From Chaetoderma sp. LZ-2023a (taxonomy: Eukaryota > Mollusca > Caudofoveata > Chaetodermatida > Chaetodermatidae): 64,000 nt of DNA. This document shows, one piece after another, positions 56,439-64,000 of this stretch; within the stretch, counting starts at the first letter, position 1; every line of letters starts with the position of its first letter. The translations under genes and the position numbers were made by a program. The DNA lies in NCBI GenBank assembly GCA_034401795.1, contig JAVVLW010001555.1, positions 1-64,000 on the forward strand, written 5' to 3'. Under the pieces are notes generated by a model. It ran no database searches and had not been told where the DNA came from. It saw only the letters and a list, made by a program, of their open reading frames with translations.

Positions 56439-57120
56439 CTACTCAAACGAAGAGCCAAAGCCGATTACGTTGTGGACGTAACAGACACAGATCTCCCATT
56501 GCAGGGTAGTTAATAGCTGCTCAATGAAATGCTTGAACGTTCCATGGGCCGTAGGGCATCTTGTGGAACTGGAAAAGACCATCTCCACACATAAACACGG
56601 TCTTTTCCCTATCAGCCTCATCCATGGCGACTTGCCAGTATCCAATAGCTAAATGAAGTGTACAAAACCACTTAGCTCCGGAAAAGGAATCTAAGGCCTG
56701 ATCTATCCGAAGAAGCGGATAGTTGTCTTTGACGCTAAGATCATTAAGGCGGCGGTAGTCTATATAAAACTGCAAAGATTCATTCTTCTTGCCTGCTAGT
56801 ACTATGAGACTGGCCCAGGTGGATGCTGATGGCTCTATTATGCCTGTCCGTAACATGTCGTTCACCTGTTGGTGTGCTTCTGCCTCCTTGTGAATGGAAA
56901 GACGTCAAACAGGTTGTCAAACGGGTTGGTTGTTTCCGGTGTCGATGGAATGTCACACGAGATGAGTTTCTCTGAGGTCCATGTCTCCGGCCGAGAAGCT
57001 ATTGTGATATTTGTATTTTCCATATATCTTGTTTGTGGGATTGCATCAACTCAACTGTGGCACGCAGATATATGTCATGTAAATGTTCCGGCAAATCATC
57101 AGAAGTTGTTGCCGGTGTAG
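56439..57120 (-). pseudogene. Gypsy reverse transcriptase palm, catalytic residues lost
   Basis: At 57120-56869 the - strand has an N-terminal block (LPEHLHDIYLRATVELMQSH), and at 56865-56521 MNDMLRTGIIEPSASTWASL, FYIDYRRLNDLSVKDNYPLL and FCTLHLAIGYWQVAMDEADR. In active elements the third block reads TLDL, with the metal-binding Asp; here it is His. The next frame gives CYVHNVIGFGSS where the YxDD box should be, so both Asp residues are replaced. The enzyme cannot be functional. Confidence 0.88.
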
Positions 57121-57572
57121 ATGTAGTAGGGGGTAGCTCCAGTGATATCACATCCACCAAATGGCCACAACGAACGCCTGGTTAAAGAGTTATTGTGTGT
57201 GTTGTGCCATTGAATATGCGAAACGGTATATGATCCTTATTGGTGGTGTCCACGATCATTTGGGGACTGGTATATTGAGAGGCGAGTATATACTCAGGAT
57301 CGGGTTCCAGCATAGCTTTGTGTGTGTATTGTTTCCTAACTGTGGTGCGGTGGCTCATAAAGTTTTCTCCTGTCCCGGTTCAACTGTGGCTGTAGAAGCC
57401 AAGATCACTGCACACGTGTCGTACAGCGATGATTCCGGCCAAGGGGTATACGTCGGCCGTGTATATCTAGGTCCTGTTGTCTGCAATGTATGATGGCTTC
57501 GCTGGCACTGAGGAAATCAGAACCAAGCAGGGAATCGTTTTGAATAGAGGCGATGACAACTCGCTGGATGAA

Positions 57573-57785
57573 TTACATCTCCTCTATCTGTATCACGAGA
57601 TTTATGGTACCAGCCACAGGAACTTCAGCTCCCGTAGCTGTTTGCAAAAATATGTTTGTGTGTTTAAGGGGTGGCTTTTTATGAGGTGGGGTGCTATCAT
57701 ACAAGTGCTTGTTAAAAACGGTGATGGAAGCTCCAGAGTCAACAGTGGCACTGGTGGAAACGTTGCTAAACAGACAAGCACACAT
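57573..57785 (-). pseudogene. Gypsy aspartic protease
   Basis: The - strand frame has TSATVDSGASITVFNKHLYD, with DSGA as the single catalytic Asp triad of retroviral-type proteases, then LQTATGAEVPVAGTI. The C-terminal flap/GRD-like region falls in another frame. Confidence 0.82.
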
Positions 57786-57791
57786 ATATTA

Positions 57792-58208
57792 CTACGGAAG
57801 AGTTTCCAATGAAACCATTTGAGGGAGTGCTTTTGGTGAGGTATCATCCTGTGTATAGTCGGCTTGTTTCTGGATAGCTTCCGTGAGTGCAATTGGTGGC
57901 TGAGTGTGGAAAGGGCCAACCCGCCGTTGCTGCTGCTGTGATTGCTTAAGCGATGACGGAGCTGGGGGTAACAATGGTGGTGGTGTTGATGCTGTCTCTG
58001 TGTATTTAGAGTTGGTGTATACAGCAGTGGGGATAGGATTTTCATGGTCGTGGATGAGGGCTACCTGAGTGAGCCACTTTTGACAATGCATCATGGGATG
58101 TTTACTGGATGCACAGAAGAAGCAATGATGGCGTGCAATTTTTTCGTCCTTTGTACGACACTCCTTCTTGCGGGTCCAAGATGCCAAATGTTGACTCCCA
58201 TCCGAATC

Positions 58209-58256
<48 letters not shown>

Positions 58257-58260
58257 TATA
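57792..58260 (-). pseudogene. Gypsy gag C-terminal part with second zinc knuckle
   Basis: The - strand frame starts after a Ser tract encoded by the CAG repeat and reads SWTRKKECRTKDEKIARHHC, then CFFCASSKHPMMHC, a CX2CX4HX4C knuckle. Downstream it is Pro/Gln-rich (TPPPLLPPAPSSLKQSQQQQ). Two CCHC knuckles separated by about 200 residues is unusual for Gypsy. Confidence 0.7.
58210..58254. repeat. (CTG)15 trinucleotide tract
   Basis: Fifteen uninterrupted CTG (CAG on the - strand). In the gag frame it encodes serine. The + strand poly-Ala ORF across it is a shadow. Confidence 0.95.
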
Positions 58261-58610
58261 GTAGATGATGCTGTAAGGACTTGTGAGTTAAGCGCCTTGG
58301 TGGTGGGTCTTGGTGCTTGTATAAACGCTGTTTCAGCGGAGGTGCTACAACCTACAACTGCCGTTTTACATAGAAATGAGGATTTATTTTTTGCGGAAAT
58401 CGTGGGGTCACAATTTCCAGCAGGGGGGTGCTACTGATGTGGTATGCATCGTTGGTACTGACATATTATAAGCCGGGTGCGAGTGTGTCCATGCTCGTGT
58501 AGGGGAATAAGTGGTTGTAATGGCCAGCTGATGTTGTTGTTGTTCAGACGCCGCAGTTGAGCCGGGTTGTGAGAATGGGCACCGAAGTGACTCTGTAATC
58601 CATGCCCTTG

Positions 58611-59838
58611 TTAGTTTGATGGGGGCTCAGGCTGCGGGGTACGTTGGTCAGCGGTTGGAGTTGATGACAGAGGGCGATTAGGACATCGCTCCTTCCAGTG
58701 GCCTGGCTGACCACATCCAAAACAGGTGTTCGGTGGCCGTGCGGAAATTATTGTGGTTGCTGGGCGTATGGTTGACTGCGTTGCTACTGTTGTACTGAGG
58801 GTGGTGACTAGATTAGTGAGTGCAGAGATTTGCTTAGTGAGTTCTTCTAACCTATCATGCATGTTTTGCCTATTGTTATTGTTGTGCTGGTTCCCGCATC
58901 ATGGGGCATTGTTGTGGCCCCCGCGATGGGATTGGCCATGCCCCCTTCCTCTAGATGCATGATTCTAACCGGTGGGTTGATCGGTTTGTGTCTGTGGGTC
59001 TGATGCTGGCGCTTGTACTGATGCAGTGCTGTTGTCGGTAGTGGTGGCGAGATTTACATCATCCACTTCATTAATGAGGTGCAGTTGCCGACGATTGTTC
59101 TTTTCCCCATTCTAAGAAGTTCTCAATATGAACCGCGGTGGCCGTTAGTTGTTGAAGACTACCATGCTCCATAAGGAATAATTTTTCTATTCGGGCGGGT
59201 TCACCGCTCAACGCATCAATAAAAGTGTCTAGATGCAAATATGTGACACCCTCGTGATTTGTACTGGGGTATGCACAGGTAATTAGTCGCCGAATAGCCA
59301 ACTCTGGAAGTGTCTCTCCCGAACGTCGACGCAAATTCTTTAGTTGCAACCGACTTGTTTCCCCGAGGGCTGTGTTGCCGAATCTTTCCAGAAACGTGTT
59401 CTCCAACTCTGTGTATGTTGGTGTGTAATCTGTACCCAAATCTTCCAGGACTTGTAGGGTTTTCCCGGACAGCTTTGCGGCCAGATACTCTCCCATTTGT
59501 CGATTTGTCCACCAGTTCGTTCGACTTATTATTTCAAATTGCACTTTGTAGTTTGCCCAATCATTCTCCATGCTAAATTCGGTGGGGGGGGGGGATAATG
59601 ATCCGGCCATGTCAACGAGGCCAAGTGATTGGCATGAATCCGTGTGGTGGTGCTTTGGAGACTGATGAAAATACGGATGCTGGTCTGCGTGTTGTTGGTG
59701 GTGGTGGTGTTGGTGGTGTTTCCCGTCAATGTCCCTGATGATGAAGATGATGATGCCGTATCCGTGAGGGCGATTTTCGTCAGTGGTGCTGTGCACGATA
59801 TGTAGGCTCCATGGAATACCGCCCTGAGGCAGGTCCAT
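58611..59838 (-). pseudogene. Gypsy gag: capsid and first zinc knuckle
   Basis: The - strand frame 59838-59071 (255 codons) has a His-rich start, then the gag capsid domain ENDWANYKVQFEIISRTNWW, MGEYLAAKLSGKTLQVLEDL, FLERFGNTALGETSRLQLKN, RRRSGETLPELA. A frame change near 59098 leads to NNRRQLHLINEVDDVNLATT. After two in-frame stops comes MHDRLEELTKQISALTNLVT and the knuckle CFGCGQPGHWKERC (about 58722-58763). A His/Pro-rich frame upstream (59780-60097) may be part of the N-terminus. Confidence 0.85.
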
Positions 59839-60475
59839 AGATAGGTGTTGGTCTATAGACGGGTGGAGGCATATTATGCAGATGATGTGGATGCTCTAAT
59901 GGTGCATGTGACGGATGTTCCTCGTACGGTGGTGCAGGTGACTGGCGGGGATGGTGTGTGCTGTGTGATGGTCTACTGGTGTATTGCTGGAAGGTGTTAC
60001 CGCATCCTCTGGCTCGTATCGTGGCACCGTGTGGTAATATGGTGACGACGTACATAGCAGCGGAGATGCGGAATATGATACATGAGCGTTCGGCCACTGG
60101 TCACCCTGTGATGACGTTGGCAAACATAATGGTCGTGAAGGATAGTTATGCCCTCGATATCATGGTCGTCCACGATCCAGCGTGGATGGTGGTGGCCTAT
60201 CGTGGAGATCTGATAGTGTGATGTATTGAGTTCCCACCTGTAAGACATCACTGAATGTCCCCTCGCTGATCTGTGAAAACATGTGTAAAGGCGGTGCTGG
60301 TCATTCCGCACCAAGGAAATTAGTTACATTGTCGGTGAGCACACGAGCAGTTCGTCAATCATATGATGCTACCTCCATGTCTAGGGAGAGCTGACTGTCT
60401 GATGAAGGAGATTGAAACTCGCATGTGTTGAGAGTTGGCATCGGTTTGCTTCTCGTTTGAGCCCCACATCGGGTC

Positions 60476-62326
60476 CCACTTGTAGCTCGCGGGGATATGC
60501 ACTGGTCCGCTATATTGCTCCACTCCACCGCACTGCATCTACAGGATGCGCAGGAGGGCTGGTTAGCTATATGGTGTTCTTTCTACCCGGTTTCGCGGAA
60601 GGTACCACACAGATCCTTAAATCCACAGAGGTATCCCCGCAAGGGAGTATCACAACGAGGCTACTTGGTAGTTTGATATAAACCAAATACACCCCTAACA
60701 CACACAAAATACTATTGTTGCGAGAGGAAAGTGCCTCGCGCAGGCCTCCGTCACAGGAAAATGCCTTCAACGTCGAAGCAGAGGAAAAGAGCTAGCAAAA
60801 AGGGCCACTCTTTTGTTCAAACAAAAAGCTAAGTGTTGGTCAATCCTAGTGAAACCATAATTAATGTGACGCACACAGGTTTACGTGAAAACGGGACGAA
60901 TGATTTCTGAAGAATTCACATAGGTCCAAAGATACTGTATTGGTAGTTGCCACTTTATTTTTGCGGGCCTTGTGCTACATTCTAACCTACCATTTGGTTA
61001 TTGGATACGATTCCAAGCTTTGGCCGCAAGTGGCAGGGATTCCTACCTATCTTTACACACATACGTCTAACTGGCGAAGATGCCCAGCTTCTGGAAGGTC
61101 GCCCCACCTAACATCTACTGCAGAACAATAGCATGCGTACACGTTACGGAGCGCTAGCTCCCGAATCATATGACGATCCGGTCACCACAACCACATATAA
61201 CATCACTAGGACAAGTTTACAGTTCACAAAAGCAATTTAGAAAGCGCCATATCTTTTATGGTGAGGAGTAAGAGATGGATATCCATCGCCAGTGTCCTTC
61301 CTGTAAGGGCATGGTGGGTTCTAAGACCTCACCCAGACACTACAACGAATTGGATGGAGATCTGCATCTCATCCGTCACCCGTGTGCTAACGGAGCTAAT
61401 ATTTTACCTGTAGGGTTAAGTTTCCAGAATGCCCAGAGATGCACTGCAGGCCAGTATCACAATATTATTAATTTCTTTTCCCAGTGCTTCCTACTTTGGC
61501 GGGGGAGTCTAATGAACTAGTATCCGAAACTACAGGTGGAGATGTGTGTAAATCGGCACTTTAGTTATTATTGCTTCCTAGAGTCGAATCCTGCTAATGT
61601 GTCGATAGGGAATCCAAACAATTATTAAACCTTGTGGCTGGTGGATCGTGGAAAGAGACAATAGCTCGATATTAATAAGAGATGCTAAGGTAATTGGCCA
61701 ATTTTACACAACCTGGCCGGTGCGTGGTGTTACATATCCACTACATCCGGAAAAGAGGCTTACACTATGCGTTTCTTGAGGAGAAATTGTCCCTAACCAC
61801 TTTAAACCTATCCTATTGAGCTAAATAGCCAGGTTTAGTTGGTAACATGTCAAGCTCGAGCAATTAGAGCATGAACAGCGACCTCGGTGTAAATGTAATG
61901 CTGGGGGAAATATAGTGATGTGGATATAATGTGGCTGTATAGTATTTCCTAGCGTACTGCGTCCTAGAGTTTTTATAAATAAACAAAACATATTAACTAG
62001 GATGGCTACTTGCCATATACACAACCAACTAATACAGTGCTAACTATATATCACAGGTCATAGGACCCTACGGTGCTGTTAGTTGAGAGCACCCACAGAA
62101 AATAAGGATACTATTCACAATATAACAGAAAATATAACATTGCGATCGGGAAGACCGGGAAGGTACCTATTAGTTATCAGTACCATTTGCGGAAATAATG
62201 AAATGTACAATAGTATAGCTACTTGAGTGCCTATTGGTCATTGGTACGGTAAGAGTTTACAAGTCACCGAAATTGAGGCGCTAATATTAAATAGCGCGAG
62301 ATGGCAGTCTTGATTGCAGGGAAGAT
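60476..62326. other. No recognised gene; possible 5' LTR remnant
   Basis: The first 400 bp could include the Gypsy 5' LTR (- strand, perhaps from TGTGTGCGTCACATTAATTA near 60877 to GCGAGCTACA near 60484), but no partner LTR confirms it. An 81-codon + strand ORF at 61275-61520 begins MDIHRQCPSCKGMVGSKTSP with a single CxxC and is not recognised. Confidence 0.35.
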
Positions 62327-62368
62327 TTCTGCAGGCAGATTTCCGCAGGCAGATTTCTGCAGGCAGAC
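62327..62368. repeat. 14-bp tandem repeat, three units
   Basis: GATTTCTGCAGGCA, GATTTCCGCAGGCA, GATTTCTGCAGGCA in direct succession. Confidence 0.9.
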
Positions 62369-62822
62369 TGTTGATATGGCACACTCTCAGGACAGTGATG
62401 AAGAACGGGTAATAAGATGTCCACTAGATAGTCATTTTAACTGATACATGATTTAAACAGTTTGTTGTAAAGTTTCCATCCGGCAACGGTAGTTGGAAAG
62501 TTGGAAGTTGCCCATTAACAGAGAGGGCTACATTGATAACTATATATGCATGTACAATAACTGGGTACACGGTGCCGGATACGTCGCATAGCTCTTGCGG
62601 CACACCAAGCAAAGTTCCACCAGACTGTGGTCTAAAAGTTAATTAACACACACGACATGCAGCGCAGAAATTTGACTCCACTTTTCAGCATGGTCGGAAG
62701 ATCCAGCGAGTTATCCACCAAGAATCACCATCAGCTCTACATCCTGTAGAATTACATCGGGCTGCAAGACCCTTTCTGCAGGAAAGCTCCCTTAGAAAAG
62801 TTCGGATGCGGGAGTTCTTACT

Positions 62823-63035
62823 TTAATTAATTTTTGCCCCGGATGGGAGCATCCAAAATTCTCTATCATAGAAAGTCGAAGACTGTTCACCTGCGCAGGA
62901 GATCTCAATTCCGAGAGTCATCGCAGTGATGATGTAATCACCGTTGGTTTGCAGTTGTTCCGCATCCAGCACTGCTCTGGTCCAGCAGTCTTCCTGACGG
63001 GTCGGCTTCCTTCCGATGATGTTCCTGATTCTCAT
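62823..63035 (-). CDS. Hypothetical short ORF below promoter-like sequence
   Basis: A 70-codon - strand ORF starts MRIRNIIGRKPTRQEDCWTR and includes EFWMLPSGAKIN before a stop. I recognise no family. Upstream on this strand (63045-63130) lie TGACGTCA and an inverted CCAAT (AGCCAATCGG on the + strand), which is promoter-like. It could be a first exon, but no clear donor precedes the stop codon. Confidence 0.25.
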   Translation of the reverse strand: MRIRNIIGRKPTRQEDCWTRAVLDAEQLQTNGDYIITAMTLGIEISCAGEQSSTFYDREFWMLPSGAKIN

Positions 63036-63060
63036 TTTTTCGTCCCTTTTTTACTACTCG

Positions 63061-63068
63061 TGACGTCA
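63061..63068. promoter_or_regulatory. CRE/ATF-type site TGACGTCA
   Basis: A full palindromic TGACGTCA at about 63061-63068 with AGCCAATCGG about 45 bp away at about 63103-63112. The arrangement resembles a TATA-less animal promoter for either strand. No transcript evidence is available. Confidence 0.35.
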
Positions 63069-63423
63069 GGCAGGTGCTTCAGCTAATCAGTGGGCGAGCC
63101 TTAGCCAATCGGCGTGCAGCCAGAAGTGCTGACATGCTAGCGCGTGAACAGCACATTCCCCATTCAGTTAATGCATACACGCGATTACGACGTCAAAGCA
63201 ATATTTTGAAGATAATTTAACCGGGAGTTTTAAAGATAACTCGGCAATTTCTGGTCCGATTTTAACAAAGTAAAAGGTTCTGAGATCCTCGTTTCATTCT
63301 GGTCCTGATCGGTACCAAGAACGACGAGAACGGTGCGATTTGAGAAAATCACGAGTACCAACTCGGTACACTATAAGCATACACACTCTCCCATTCCTGA
63401 CACGGGTTGTCAGGGAAGCTCTG

Positions 63424-63440
63424 ACGCGCGCGCATGCGCG
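63424..63440. promoter_or_regulatory. NRF1-type palindrome GCGCGCATGCGCGC
   Basis: The sequence CGCGCGCATGCGCGCTACGC contains the NRF1 consensus GCGCATGCGC and is locally CpG-dense (63420-63560) compared with the AT-rich surroundings. It may belong to a CpG-rich promoter. + strand ORFs across it (63333-63742) have no recognised domain. Confidence 0.35.
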
Positions 63441-63569
63441 CTACGCGTTCTCATGGACGAAAACCTCTCAAGGGCCGTTATACACCCGCATTACCCTACT
63501 CATGGGAGGGGGGGGGGGCGTGCTTGGAGCGAATCCGGGACGGTCGTCCCGCACCCAGCTTAGCTGGAA

Positions 63570-64000
63570 TGGTCAGTTACCCGTCCGGTCGATCCGTGCT
63601 ACACCCATTGCATCGCAACACAGCAATATTGGTCTGCAAGCACCTCGGTGTGACAATATTACTTTTTTGTCAAATATGGCAATCAAGTATCGATTTGAAA
63701 TTGATGCATCAGAGAGTTGATAATATACTAGAATTTGTCTAGAATTGCTTGTTTAATTGAAATAAGGCACTCGGGCAACAACTACACGGCCACCTATAAC
63801 ATAATATCGATGCGCTATATTGCGCAATTTAAATACGATTTCATAATCCAAGCAACGTTGCTTATCTGCCATTTTAACGATAACATACGCGTTATCAGAA
63901 TGTGCTGTGCAGTAACTACCAACTACTTTCCATAAGGAATGCTCAAATTCGTCGTTTGCTTTGGTATGGATAAGGTGAATGCCTATATATAGCACGTGAC
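63570..64000. other. No recognised gene at the window end
   Basis: AT-rich sequence with short ORFs on both strands (for example 63753-63995 on the - strand) that show no known domain. Features may continue beyond the window. Confidence 0.4.

Larger units (their letters stand above)
53849..60475 (-). mobile_element. Degenerate Ty3/Gypsy LTR retrotransposon
   Basis: Read on the - strand the order is gag capsid, CCHC knuckle, Ser tract, second CCHC, aspartic protease, RT, RNase H, integrase, the Ty3/Gypsy order. A candidate primer-binding region AGTGGGACCCGATGTGGGGC lies at about 60460-60480, just after ...GCGAGCTACA, which could end a 5' LTR. No matching 3' LTR was found by eye near 53-54 kb, so the 3' end is probably lost. 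Stops and frame changes are spread across every domain. Confidence 0.85.

Noticed and set aside
58044-58268. + strand ORF with poly-alanine tail
   Set aside because: It is the shadow of the CTG tract in the - strand Gypsy gag.
60476-60900. Gypsy 5' LTR as a firm call
   Set aside because: No second copy was found near 53-54 kb. Only a candidate primer-binding region supports it, so I left it as a possibility.
1-64000. tRNA, rRNA or snRNA genes
   Set aside because: None was recognised by eye. A covariance-model scan would be needed to exclude short RNA genes.

Overview
This is eukaryotic DNA: exons with GT-AG introns, long AT-rich introns, and many decayed transposons and satellites. The repeat mix suggests a marine lophotrochozoan invertebrate, probably a mollusc. 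That includes Penelope, Tc1/mariner, Gypsy and Polinton-type sequence, plus a family ending in a GGCCCTTGGGCCTC-like box. The organism is an inference from general knowledge, not from a search.

Region 1 (about 2.6-19.8 kb, + strand) is the 3' half of Lis1 (PAFAH1B1). Four coding exons of the WD40 propeller run to the natural stop codon at 19741-19743. The intron between the second and third visible exons is 12,851 bp and consists largely of repeats. It holds a hAT-like MITE with 8-bp target duplications and a 56-bp satellite of about 31 units. Two different inverted-repeat elements split that satellite, both at the unit's only GTAC; one of them carries a Penelope GIY-YIG fragment. The intron also holds a large mosaic repeat and a Tc1/mariner element whose transposase has a single stop codon.

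Region 2 (19.8-37.1 kb) shows no convincing gene. It holds hairpin MITE families, a 21-bp tandem array, two copies of the mosaic repeat, a degenerate array of about 140-150 bp units, and simple repeats.

Region 3 (37.1-42.1 kb, - strand) holds three exons of an animal serine beta-lactamase-like (LACTB/penicillin-binding-like) gene. It has two reading-frame breaks, and no exon for the N-terminal SxxK motif was found.

Region 4 (about 44.3-52.0 kb, + strand) is the most unusual part. It is a decayed cassette with a complete, ordered, protein-primed-type family B DNA polymerase (exonuclease motifs, GGRT box, polymerase motifs A, B and C). After it come a small unknown ORF, a protein with two tandem PC4-type ssDNA-binding domains, and a Cys-rich protein. 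A Gly/Ala/Val-rich ORF lies beyond. No integrase, packaging ATPase or capsid gene was recognised, so this is either the replication module of a Polinton/Maverick-like element or an endogenised virus-like replicon.

Region 5 (about 53.8-60.5 kb, - strand) is a degenerate Ty3/Gypsy element in the order gag, zinc knuckles, protease, RT, RNase H, integrase. Its RT catalytic aspartates are replaced. No pair of LTRs was found. The last 3.5 kb has no recognised gene, only promoter-like CRE, CCAAT and NRF1-type sites and a short array.
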